Positions 1-5,717 of a stretch of DNA of 6,477 nt are shown here, in pieces. How positions within the stretch are numbered: position 1 is the stretch's first letter; the number at the start of each line of letters is the position of its first letter. The position numbers and the translations under genes are program-made. The stretch spans positions 1 through 6,477 of the forward strand of contig DIDN01000043.1 in NCBI GenBank assembly GCA_002418185.1. Reading direction: 5' to 3'. The notes under the pieces were generated by a model. That model made no database searches and was not told where the DNA came from. It saw only the letters and a program-made list of their open reading frames with translations. This stretch comes from Deltaproteobacteria bacterium UBA5799 (GTDB lineage Bacteria; Desulfobacterota; GWC2-55-46).

Positions 1-19
1 TCTTTGAAGGGGGTCTGGG

Positions 20-44
20 GGAAACCTTTCTACAGAAAGTTTCC
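20..44. repeat. Imperfect hairpin downstream of the porin gene
   Basis: The arms GGAAAC+TTTC (20-25, 27-30) and GAAA+GTTTCC (35-44) pair over 10 bp around a TACA loop, with one bulged C at 26. The structure lies 25 bases past the porin stop and could mark the 3' end of the operon. On the minus strand the stem is followed by a C-rich stretch rather than a T tract, so it is not a canonical intrinsic terminator. The G-rich left flank (10-19) has no matching C-rich right flank, so it may be a decayed copy of a larger symmetric element. Confidence 0.4.
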
Positions 45-68
45 ACCATAAAGTTTTTCAGCAGCCTG

Positions 69-1244
69 TTAGAAGTACATCTGGGCCTGCACCTGGAAGA
101 GGTCCTTGGAATCGGCGTTGGCGAGAGCCCCGCTCGCGTTCTTGTCGAACTCGTGGTGGACCCAGTTCGCGCCTACCTTGAGGCTGTGCCCCTTCCCGTA
201 CCAGTTCACCCCGAGCGTCGTTACCCTCTCCTCCTTGTCCGCGGCGTTCGAATCCTGGTCGTAGACCTCGTACCTTGCCACCGGCTCGATGTTCGGGCCG
301 TCTATGAAGTACCCTGCCTGGGCATACCAGCCCCTGGGCTTGGAGGTCCCGACTGCCGGGTCTGTCGAGTCTACTTCCCATGCGTTATACTCGAACTGGG
401 CGGTCAGCCCGTTCAGGTGCCCTGATATGTCGAAGCCCAGGAAGGTCCTCTTTTCCTCAAAGCCGTTTTCCTTGTACTCTATGCCGCCCTGGTTTACCAC
501 GTTCGCGCCCAGGGCAAGGTGCCGCCCCTTGCCGAGGTGTGCATCGCTCCTCGACTTCTCGACCCATCCGGGAGGCGATAGCTCCACCCTTGCCGCGTAA
601 AGCGGGGCGGCCTTGAAGACGGTCCTGCCGGTCTGTACCTCCTCACCGTTCTGCCAGCCGTCAGCGACCGCCACCTCGTAGGCAAAGAGGCCCTCGGCGA
701 GCTTGCCGGATGCCGCGAGCTTCGGCTGGTAGTAGGCGTCGGTCTTGCCGAAGACCTTTTTGGCGGCCTCGGTGGATACAGGCCTCTCTACGATGAGCTG
801 CTTGGACGAGGAGGCAAGGGAGACCCTCGAATACGGGAGCTTCTCCTTACCGGCCGTAAGGGTAAGGGCGTCATCGGCTTTCCATTTGAGGTACGCGTAC
901 TGTACGCCGACCTCGTTCGTGTTTCCGGCCTTGTCCCACTTGTCTGCGGTGAGGGTCACATTATAGGTCAGGGTCTTGGTGAGGAGGCTTCCGCCGAGCT
1001 CAAGGCGCACCCTTCTCAGGTACAGGTCGCTCTCAGATGCGTACGAGCTTCCGTCCTTTGATTTGATGGTGTCGCCGAAGTCGAACCTGGGCTGGAGCCT
1101 GAGCCTTATGGTCAGGTCGGATTCGTTCCGGGACACCTTCACCCCCTTTGTCTCGTCCCCGAATACGAACCCTGCGTGGGCCGGGGCCGCAGCCGCCATG
1201 CCGAGCGAAGCAAAAGCGAGAGCCAGAATCAGTTTCCTCTTCAT
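69..1244 (-). CDS. Outer-membrane porin, OprO/OprP (phosphate-selective porin) type
   Basis: This encodes a 391-residue outer-membrane beta-barrel. Residues 1-24 are a signal peptide (KRK start, Ala/Leu-rich core, cleavage after AHA). The mature chain is alternating-hydrophobicity strands and ends in QMYF, the terminal Phe recognised by the BAM machinery. The N-terminal part resembles porin O/P proteins: an RLRLQPRFDF strand, then YLRRVRLELGG, an AYLKWK strand and a GKEKLPYSR...ERP segment. Family members pass phosphate, polyphosphate or other oxyanions; a similar barrel in Geobacter (ExtI) is linked to selenite/tellurite, so the substrate here is not settled. It is the last gene of a minus-strand operon, 42 bases after the small Cys protein gene. 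An AGGAGG lies 11 bases before the ATG, supporting this start. The Pho-like promoter upstream of the operon favours phosphate. Confidence 0.85.
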   Translation of the reverse strand: MKRKLILALAFASLGMAAAAPAHAGFVFGDETKGVKVSRNESDLTIRLRLQPRFDFGDTIKSKDGSSYASESDLYLRRVRLELGGSLLTKTLTYNVTLTADKWDKAGNTNEVGVQYAYLKWKADDALTLTAGKEKLPYSRVSLASSSKQLIVERPVSTEAAKKVFGKTDAYYQPKLAASGKLAEGLFAYEVAVADGWQNGEEVQTGRTVFKAAPLYAARVELSPPGWVEKSRSDAHLGKGRHLALGANVVNQGGIEYKENGFEEKRTFLGFDISGHLNGLTAQFEYNAWEVDSTDPAVGTSKPRGWYAQAGYFIDGPNIEPVARYEVYDQDSNAADKEERVTTLGVNWYGKGHSLKVGANWVHHEFDKNASGALANADSKDLFQVQAQMYF

Positions 1245-1286
1245 CTGTTTTTACGTCCTCCTTTTGATATGTCCCTTCGGGACTCT

Positions 1287-1472
1287 TTAAGCGGTCCTCT
1301 TTACGCGCTCTTTCCTCGCGCCCGACCGGAGCACATGGCTTAAGAGCATCGGGCAGCGGTAGTGGTCTTCGGTGCTGCACCAGGTCTTCTCCTCTTCGAT
1401 CGAGGGGACCATCATGGTTATCGACGCGCCGCACATGGCCACCCTCCCCTTTTCCAGATACGGACATTCCAT
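1287..1472 (-). CDS. Small four-cysteine protein (copy 1)
   Basis: This is a 61-residue protein of unknown function with Cys at 3, 14, 32 and 40, a CGAS-x3-MVPS block (14-23) and a C-x4-H-x2-CP block (32-41), then a basic tail. It has no signal peptide or membrane segment, so it is probably cytoplasmic. Four Cys plus a conserved His suggest a metal or Fe-S site; this is inference, not a recognised family. A second gene in this window (4454-4633) encodes a clear paralogue with identical spacing of the last three Cys, which shows both are real. AAGGAG 8 bases before the ATG supports the start. It lies 18 bases after the receiver gene and 42 before the porin gene, in one operon. It could be a redox or metal partner of the receiver, or simply co-regulated. 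Confidence 0.8.
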   Translation of the reverse strand: MECPYLEKGRVAMCGASITMMVPSIEEEKTWCSTEDHYRCPMLLSHVLRSGARKERVKRTA

Positions 1473-1490
1473 CTCTTTTTCTCCTTGTTT

Positions 1491-1922
1491 TTAAAGAGAG
1501 TGTAAGCGGCCGTTGTAAAGGGACTGTGACGGGAGTGTTATGGTTCCGTTTACGGGGCCTCCCTTAAGCAGGCGCTCCACCCTTGCGAAAAGTTCCTCCA
1601 GGCCGAAGGGCTTGGTCATGTAATCGTCGGCGCCAGTCTCAATCCCCTTTGCCATGTCGCCGGGCTGCCCCTTGGCCGTTAAAATGAGCACGCGAGTTTC
1701 GGCCCTTTCCTTTTTAATGCGCCTGCAGAGCTCCCATCCGTCAATGCCCGGGAGCATGAGATCCAGTACGACCAGCTCAGGCGAGAACGACCTTGCGAGG
1801 CTTAATCCCTCGTACCCATCGAGAGCGCCGCGAGTCGTATAGCCCTTTCGCGTGAGATTGAAATCCACGAGGTCCAGAAGGTCCAGCTCGTCCTCGATTA
1901 CAAGTATCTTTTCCTTTCCCAT
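1491..1922 (-). CDS. Stand-alone response-regulator receiver (PhoB/OmpR-like)
   Basis: This 143-residue protein is almost entirely one CheY-like receiver domain (about 5-121). All active-site residues are present: acidic pair E10/D11, phospho-acceptor D54 (in VVLDLMLPGIDGWE), T82 and K104 (in GADDYMTKPF). The sequence is closest in style to the PhoB/OmpR class, but the usual winged-helix DNA-binding domain is absent; only a 21-residue tail of no recognisable type follows. The reading frame ends cleanly before the next gene's ribosome site, so it looks like a genuine single-domain regulator rather than a frameshift. I chose the second of two adjacent ATGs (1922; the other is 1925) because AGGAG then sits 5 bases away; an upstream extension to 1976 lacks support. 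No histidine kinase lies in the window. It is the first gene of the receiver / Cys protein / porin operon. Confidence 0.9.
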   Translation of the reverse strand: MGKEKILVIEDELDLLDLVDFNLTRKGYTTRGALDGYEGLSLARSFSPELVVLDLMLPGIDGWELCRRIKKERAETRVLILTAKGQPGDMAKGIETGADDYMTKPFGLEELFARVERLLKGGPVNGTITLPSQSLYNGRLHSL

Positions 1923-1950
1923 CATTTCTCCTTTTACTTTTTTTCCCTTG

Positions 1951-1995
1951 ATTATGGAGAAGACAGGTAAAGGCAAGGTTACGGGAGCGTTAAGG
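1951..1995 (-). promoter_or_regulatory. Putative Pho-box-like promoter of the receiver-porin operon
   Basis: Read on the minus strand there are three direct repeats, CCTTAAC (1995-1989), CCGTAAC (1984-1978) and CCTTTAC (1973-1967), each exactly 11 bp from the next. A CATAAT -10 box (1956-1951) follows after 10 bp, and there is no good -35. PhoB/PhoP-class regulators bind 11-bp-periodic direct repeats that replace the -35, with this same offset to the -10; the TTAAC-type cores also resemble the Bacillus PhoP half-site. Transcription would begin near 1944, leaving a leader of about 20 bases with an AGGAG. Binding by a PhoB-like protein is inference. Confidence 0.5.
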
Positions 1996-2094
1996 TTTTG
2001 CGGTCAAGGGGTAAGAGAAGCTACTTATTGCGTGGCGGCGGGGCGGGAATACTTCCGAGATGCGGCAGCGAAGGACGACCGATGGCCGGCTTGC

Positions 2095-2131
2095 AAAAAA
2101 AGGCCCGGCGGTCCTGCCGCCGGGCCTTTTT
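2095..2131. terminator. Bidirectional intrinsic terminator after the cytochrome gene
   Basis: GGCCCGGCGG (2102-2111) pairs perfectly with CCGCCGGGCC (2117-2126) around a 5-base loop. An A tract (2095-2101) and a T tract (2127-2131) flank the stem. On the minus strand it ends the cytochrome transcript 22 bases past its stop codon and insulates it from the receiver operon. Confidence 0.92.
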
Positions 2132-2152
2132 CATTCCAATCGGTATATAGTT

Positions 2153-2485
2153 CTACTGGCCCTGGAGTCCTTTAAGGTAATCGACCAGCTGGTTAACCTC
2201 GTCCTCTGAAAGCTTCTGGGGGGGCATTCCCGTAGGAAACTGCTGAGGATATTTCCTGTCAGCTCCCTGGCGGCCCTCTGTGATGGTCCGGGCTATTTCC
2301 TCATTGGAGGCTTCCCGCACGAACTGGTTGTCTGCGAGGCCCGGCGCTATGGCCGTGCCCTGCGCCTCGGGCCCGTGGCAAGGCTGGCACCTGGACTTGT
2401 AAAGCGACCCGGCGTCGGCAGCCAGCGCCGCTCCAGGGACGGCCAGCGCCAGAGTGAAAACCGCACAAAAGATGGTCCGCTTCAT
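2153..2485 (-). CDS. Periplasmic small monohaem cytochrome c (class I)
   Basis: This 110-residue protein has a signal peptide (KR start, hydrophobic core, cleavage near ALA at 20-22). It has a single haem-binding CxxCH (C33, C36, H37), and M87 in the FPTGMPP motif is the probable distal haem ligand. The C-terminal helix (SEDEVNQLVDYLKGL) completes a minimal class I fold, so the mature protein is about 88 residues. Such proteins are soluble periplasmic electron carriers or subunits of larger redox complexes; no partner is encoded here, so its donor and acceptor are unknown. AAGGAGG precedes the ATG by 5 bases. The gene appears monocistronic: a TATAAT lies about 100 bases upstream in the region shared with the divergent thiamine-binding gene, and a strong terminator follows. 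Confidence 0.92.
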   Translation of the reverse strand: MKRTIFCAVFTLALAVPGAALAADAGSLYKSRCQPCHGPEAQGTAIAPGLADNQFVREASNEEIARTITEGRQGADRKYPQQFPTGMPPQKLSEDEVNQLVDYLKGLQGQ

Positions 2486-2584
2486 ATGGCCTCCTTTTTT
2501 GGGGTCTCGAACAGAATGAGCACCGGAGGGACCTGGCTGCAGAGGTGAATTAAACTCCGCTCTCCGTAAATCAGTCGTTCCGGA

Positions 2585-2640
2585 ATTATATCTAAAGCAT
2601 AGCCGTAGGGCTTGAATATTTCAAGTGCGTTTGGGAAAAT
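2585..2640. promoter_or_regulatory. Divergent promoter region with CTTGAA palindrome
   Basis: The minus strand has a perfect TATAAT (2590-2585) for the cytochrome gene, without a good -35. The plus strand has TTGAAT (2612-2617), a 17-bp spacer and GAAAAT (2635-2640) for the thiamine-binding gene. A perfect palindrome, CTTGAA-TAT-TTCAAG (2611-2625), covers the plus-strand -35 and lies about 40 bp upstream of the expected cytochrome start site. It could be an operator acting on both genes. The promoter assignments come from pattern matching only. Confidence 0.45.
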
Positions 2641-2686
2641 CACGCTACGGTCCGGCATGGGCCTAAAAAAAACAAAGGAGAACGGT

Positions 2687-2998
2687 ATGTCGGTCCTTCT
2701 TGAGTTCAGCATGACGCCCATCGGCAAGGGCGAGAGCGTGAGCAGATATGTCGCAGGGTCGCTCGACATAATCGACAGGAGCGGGCTCCCATACAGGCTG
2801 AACCCCATGGGCACTGTAATAGAGGGCGGCTGGGACGAGGTCTTCGGGGTCGTTAAAAAGTGCTTCGAGCGCATGAGGAAGGACTGCGGCCGCGTCTCGG
2901 TCTCCATAAAGGTCGATTACAGGAAAGGGAAGAAGGGGAGGATATCCTCGAAGGTCGAGTCGGTGGAGAAGAGGGTCAAGAGGGAGTTGCGGAAGTAG
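2687..2998 (+). CDS. Thiamine-binding protein, MTH1187/YqgV family
   Basis: This 103-residue single-domain protein has the hallmark start SVLLEFSMTPIGKGESVS and the central LNPMGTVIEGGWDEV motif of the MTH1187 (former DUF77) family. These small ferredoxin-like-fold proteins form oligomers and some bind thiamine; their cellular role is poorly known. Length is normal for the family. I place the start at 2687, 25 codons inside the longest open frame, because AAAGGAG lies 6 bases upstream and the conserved domain begins at once; the extra N-terminal codons are not family-like. It is the only plus-strand gene supported here. It diverges from the cytochrome gene, and its last 23 bases overlap the end of rimO tail to tail. 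Confidence 0.9.
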   Translation: MSVLLEFSMTPIGKGESVSRYVAGSLDIIDRSGLPYRLNPMGTVIEGGWDEVFGVVKKCFERMRKDCGRVSVSIKVDYRKGKKGRISSKVESVEKRVKRELRK

Positions 2999-4322
2999 CC
3001 CCCGCTCCCTCGGCGTGGAGGTCGTAGTCCTCGGCGCCGGTAACGATGGCTGAGATGATTTCTCCGGGCGAGGAATGAGCAGCCTTCACGTATACGGCTC
3101 CGTCGACGTCCGGCGCCTGGGAAGAGGCCCTGCCCTTGAGCGCTTGCCCCTCTCCCGGGCCCTCCTCGACGAGCACCTTTATCGCCTTGCCGACAAGCTC
3201 CCTGTTTTTCCGGAGTGAAATCTCCCGCTGCGCGCTCATGAGCGCGTCCATCCTCCCGGCCTTTACTCCGGCATGGACCTGCTTCCTGAAACCATTGGCA
3301 GGGGTGCCTTCTTCTCTCGAGTACATGAATACCCCGAGCCTGTCGAATTGGACGGCCTCGATAAAATCAAGTAGCTCCTCGAAATCCCTGTCCGTCTCTC
3401 CGGGGAAGCCGGTTATGATGGATGTCCGGAGGGTCAGTTCCGGAAGCCTCGAGCGGAGCTTCCCTATTAGGGCTTCCACCTCCGCCCTCGTGTACTGCCT
3501 GTTCATTGCCTTAAGTACCGGCGGGCTTATGTGCTGGAGCGGGAGGTCTATGTAGCTTAAGACCTTTTCTTCGCCTTCCATTATGGATATGAGCCCGTCC
3601 GAGACCCTGCCGGGGTAGAGATAGAGGAGCCTTATCCACTCTATCCCCTTAATCGGGATGAGCTCTCCAAGAAGCTCCTCCAGGCCCGCGCCCCTGTCCT
3701 TCCCGAAGGAGGTCGTATCCTGCGCGATGAGGTTTATTTCCCTTATGCCCTGCCATGCGAGGGATTCGGCTTCTCTTACGACCGATTCTATGCTCCTGCT
3801 CCTGAAGCCGCCCCTTATGGCGGGGATGCTGCAGTAGCTGCAGAGGTTCGAGCAGCCCTCGGCGACCTTGACGTATGCGTATCGTCCCGGTGTCGATACG
3901 ATGCGGGGGGTCGTGTAGTCGTGTATGTAGGTGGGAAGTCCGACGAGCACCCTTTCCCTGAAATCCTCCCTTATCGCCTCGGCTATCCTGTGGTACTCGC
4001 CTGTCCCGATGAAGCAGTCGACCTCGGGGAGGCTCTCGGCAAGCTCTTCCTTGTAGCGCTGGGTGAGGCACCCCGCGACGATTAGCCTCCTGCAGCTCCC
4101 GGTCTTTTTCCTTTCGGCAAGGGCCAGTATGGCGTCGATAGACTCCTCTTTCGCGTCGCCGATAAAGCCGCAGGTATTGACCACTATTACGTCAGCGAGA
4201 GCTTCGTCCGTAGTAAGCTCAGCACCCGCCTCCTTGAGGATGCCGAGCATCACCTCGGAATCGACGAGGTTCTTGGGGCAGCCGAGGCTCACCACGCACA
4301 CCTTTGCGGATGTCTTTTGCAT
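2976..4322 (-). CDS. rimO: Ribosomal protein uS12 (S12) aspartate methylthiotransferase
   Basis: RimO is a radical-SAM enzyme with two 4Fe-4S clusters that adds a methylthio group to the conserved aspartate of ribosomal protein S12. The 448 residues are in family order. The N-terminal UPF0004 domain has cluster ligands C15 (in VSLGCPKNLVDSE, the RimO rather than MiaB signature), C51 (NTCGF) and C85 (AGCL). The radical-SAM domain has C157-x3-C161-x2-C164 (EGCSNLCSYC). A TRAM domain covers roughly 373-435. A short Gly/Ala/Ser tail follows the TRAM domain and runs into the overlap with the convergent gene. No Shine-Dalgarno precedes the ATG, and an in-frame TAA lies 5 codons upstream, so the start cannot be much earlier unless it is a rare ATT. 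A promoter close upstream suggests a leaderless or nearly leaderless transcript. Confidence 0.96.
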   Translation of the reverse strand: MQKTSAKVCVVSLGCPKNLVDSEVMLGILKEAGAELTTDEALADVIVVNTCGFIGDAKEESIDAILALAERKKTGSCRRLIVAGCLTQRYKEELAESLPEVDCFIGTGEYHRIAEAIREDFRERVLVGLPTYIHDYTTPRIVSTPGRYAYVKVAEGCSNLCSYCSIPAIRGGFRSRSIESVVREAESLAWQGIREINLIAQDTTSFGKDRGAGLEELLGELIPIKGIEWIRLLYLYPGRVSDGLISIMEGEEKVLSYIDLPLQHISPPVLKAMNRQYTRAEVEALIGKLRSRLPELTLRTSIITGFPGETDRDFEELLDFIEAVQFDRLGVFMYSREEGTPANGFRKQVHAGVKAGRMDALMSAQREISLRKNRELVGKAIKVLVEEGPGEGQALKGRASSQAPDVDGAVYVKAAHSSPGEIISAIVTGAEDYDLHAEGAGATSATPS

Positions 4323-4331
4323 AATCGAAAT

Positions 4332-4361
4332 ATTTTAACTCGAACCTGCGGGGGCGGGCAA
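4332..4361 (-). promoter_or_regulatory. Putative rimO promoter, close enough for a leaderless start
   Basis: On the minus strand TTGCCC (4361-4356), an 18-bp spacer and TAAAAT (4337-4332) match sigma-70 elements 4/6 and 5/6. Only 9 bases separate the -10 from the rimO ATG, so transcription would begin at or a few bases before the start codon. Confidence 0.45.
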
Positions 4362-4453
4362 GGCGAAATGCGTCATGAGGCGTGCGGAATAATAAGACTC
4401 CGCTCCCTGGATGGGACGGTGCTGGGTCATGCCGGATGCTTTCCTTTCAGGGT

Positions 4454-4633
4454 CTATACCGCGACCCTGAAGAGGTCCTCGTACTCGCCCCTCTCCTTGC
4501 GAGCCTTGAGCACCGGGCAGCTCTGATGCTCAAGGGAGTTGCAGAGCGCGTCATAGTCGAAGAGGCTCGGTACCATGCTGCTCAAAGAGGCCTTGCATAC
4601 GGCCCCGGCGAGATGGATGCACCTGGTTTCCAT
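4454..4633 (-). CDS. Small four-cysteine protein (copy 2)
   Basis: This 59-residue protein of unknown function has Cys at 5, 13, 31 and 39, a CKAS-x3-MVPS block (13-22) and a C-x4-H-x2-CP block (31-40). It aligns along most of its length with the product of 1287-1472: the last three Cys have identical spacing (C-x17-C-x7-C-P) and the AS, MVPS, His and CP-x-L residues are shared. The C-terminal tails differ. A near-perfect AAGGAGGAG (4639-4646) lies 5 bases from the ATG, which with the paralogy makes the gene convincing despite its size. It is probably cytoplasmic, with no signal or membrane segment, and may bind a metal or Fe-S cluster (inference). It stands between the htpX terminator and rimO, 131 bases before rimO, and need not share rimO's transcript. 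Confidence 0.82.
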   Translation of the reverse strand: METRCIHLAGAVCKASLSSMVPSLFDYDALCNSLEHQSCPVLKARKERGEYEDLFRVAV

Positions 4634-4702
4634 GCTTCTCCTCCTTAATCCTTCAGGCCTGTACGCCCGTTTACACTTCTCTTCGGAGGCATGGAGGGGA
4701 AA

Positions 4703-4719
4703 CTTGAATGGTTTTCAAG
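4703..4719. repeat. CTTGAA/TTCAAG palindrome upstream of small Cys gene 2
   Basis: CTTGAA (4703-4708) and TTCAAG (4714-4719) form a perfect inverted repeat around 5 bases. It lies 70 bases upstream of the small Cys gene's start. The arms are identical to those of the palindrome at 2611-2625, so this may be a second site for the same regulator. I see no convincing promoter hexamers beside it. Confidence 0.3.
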
Positions 4720-4727
4720 CAGGCATT

Positions 4728-4763
4728 TAAAAAGGCCCCCGCCGGGTCCCGGCGGGGGCCTTT
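4728..4763. terminator. Intrinsic terminator after htpX
   Basis: A 13-bp perfect stem, GGCCCCCGCCGGG (4734-4746) with CCCGGCGGGGGCC (4748-4760), is flanked by an A-rich stretch (4728-4733, the T tract on the minus strand). TTT follows on the plus strand. It ends the htpX transcript 19 bases after its stop codon and separates it from the downstream Cys-protein gene. Confidence 0.93.
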
Positions 4764-4781
4764 GGTTCCGTTCGGGACCGA

Positions 4782-5624
4782 TTAGCCGAGTAGCATGCCT
4801 TCGAGCCTCTTTACCCTCTCCTCAATCGGGGGATGCGTGCTGAAGAGCTTGAAAAAAGAGCCGCCCGAGAGCGGGTTCACGATGAACATGTGCGAGGTCG
4901 CGGGGCTTGCCTCCATCGGTATCCTCTGGGAGGCCATATGGAGCTTTCTGAGGGCGTTCGCGAGATAGAGCGGGTTGCCGGCTATAGTGGCCCCTCCCTC
5001 GTCCGCCTTGTACTCCCTGGACCTCGATATGGCCATCTGCACGAGCATGGCCGCGATGGGGCCCACTATCATCATGACGATAGCGGCTATGGGGCTGCCG
5101 CCTTCCCTGTCGCTCGACCTGCCGCCGAATATCATGGCCCACTGGGCCATCTGCGCGAGGTAGCTTATGGCCCCGGCAAAGGAGGCGGCTATGGTGCCGA
5201 CGAGTATGTCCCTGTGCTTTATGTGCGCGAGCTCGTGCGCGATGACCCCTTCGAGCTCCTCGCGGGAGAGGAGCTTCATGAGGCCCGTGGTCACTGCGAC
5301 GACGCCGTGGGCCGGGTTCCTGCCGGTCGCGAAGGCGTTCGGCTGCGGCTGGTCCATCATGTAGACACTGGGCATGGGCAGTCCGGCAGCGCTCGAAAGC
5401 CTGGCCACCATCGAATAGAGCTCCGGCGCTTCCGCTTCCGAGACTGGTTTTGCTCCGTACATCTTAAGTATTATCTTGTGGCTGAACCAGTAGCTGAAGA
5501 AGTTCATGCCGAAGGCAAGGACGAGCGCGATGGTCATGCCGCTCTGCCCGCCTATGACCGCACCGACCGCGACCAGCATGAGCGTAAGCGTCAGCATGAG
5601 AACTCCGGTCTTTAGCCCGTTCAT
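4782..5624 (-). CDS. htpX: HtpX-type M48 membrane metalloprotease
   Basis: HtpX is an inner-membrane zinc protease that degrades misfolded membrane proteins alongside FtsH. The 280-residue length is typical. Two hydrophobic N-terminal segments (about 5-25 and 29-48) precede the catalytic region. The zinc site is HELAH (H130, E131 catalytic, H134), with the third ligand E204 in SREYKADEGGA. Two more hydrophobic segments (about 144-166 and 178-198) lie between them, as in the family. QPNAFATGRNP (94-104) and STHPPIEERVKRL near the C-terminus are further M48B signatures. A GGAGG lies about 10 bases upstream of the ATG. The unusual point is regulation: the leader holds a manganese riboswitch and conditional terminator, so the gene should be induced by high Mn2+. 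A constitutive terminator follows, so it appears to be a single-gene unit. Confidence 0.95.
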   Translation of the reverse strand: MNGLKTGVLMLTLTLMLVAVGAVIGGQSGMTIALVLAFGMNFFSYWFSHKIILKMYGAKPVSEAEAPELYSMVARLSSAAGLPMPSVYMMDQPQPNAFATGRNPAHGVVAVTTGLMKLLSREELEGVIAHELAHIKHRDILVGTIAASFAGAISYLAQMAQWAMIFGGRSSDREGGSPIAAIVMMIVGPIAAMLVQMAISRSREYKADEGGATIAGNPLYLANALRKLHMASQRIPMEASPATSHMFIVNPLSGGSFFKLFSTHPPIEERVKRLEGMLLG

Positions 5625-5663
5625 TTTCGTTAGCCTCCGTATGTTTTCCTGTTGTCCATAATT

Positions 5664-5717
5664 AAAAAGACCTTGTACCGCGGGAAGCCAATGGCCCTCC
5701 CAAGCGCGGTAAAGGTC
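5664..5717 (-). terminator. Conditional terminator of the Mn riboswitch (expression platform)
   Basis: On the minus strand GACCTTTACCGCG (5717-5705) pairs over 13 bp with the arm at 5682-5669, which has one extra unpaired C. An inner GGGA..GGCC / GGCTTCCC stem continues the helix, and TTTTT (5668-5664) follows. The first arm includes CCTTTAC (5715-5709), the 3' strand of aptamer helix P1, so aptamer and terminator are mutually exclusive. The htpX ribosome site lies downstream, so termination here silences the gene. Confidence 0.9.

Noticed and set aside
1033..1467. 144-codon minus-strand frame across the porin start and the small Cys gene
   Set aside because: It overlaps two supported genes in another frame and has a charged, low-complexity translation.
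1923..1976. N-terminal extension of the receiver gene to 1976
   Set aside because: It would run through the predicted -10 box and part of the repeats, and the receiver fold begins within a few residues of the ATG at 1922.
2612..2686. N-terminal extension of the thiamine-binding gene to 2612
   Set aside because: The conserved domain starts at 2687, directly after an AAAGGAG; the upstream codons overlap promoter elements.
2482..2907. 141-codon minus-strand frame opposite the thiamine-binding gene
   Set aside because: It is antisense to a recognised family and runs through the cytochrome promoter; no ribosome site or motif supports it.
3649..4071. 140-codon minus-strand frame inside rimO
   Set aside because: It is an alternate-frame shadow of rimO with no motifs.
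4386..4413. Weak hairpin GCGGA / TCCGC between the small Cys gene and rimO
   Set aside because: A 5-bp stem with a 10-base loop and no T tract is too weak to call a terminator.
4382..4648. 88-codon plus-strand frame
   Set aside because: It is the complement of the small Cys gene at 4454-4633, which has paralogy and a near-perfect ribosome site.
4833..5615. 260-codon plus-strand open frame
   Set aside because: It lies antisense to htpX, whose motifs are unmistakable. The translation is low-complexity (His/Arg/Gly-rich) with no family features.
5629..5658. Nine-codon leader peptide frame (MDNRKTYGG) before htpX
   Set aside because: It has no ribosome site of its own; its stop falls at the htpX Shine-Dalgarno, but this is easily chance, and the riboswitch explains the leader.
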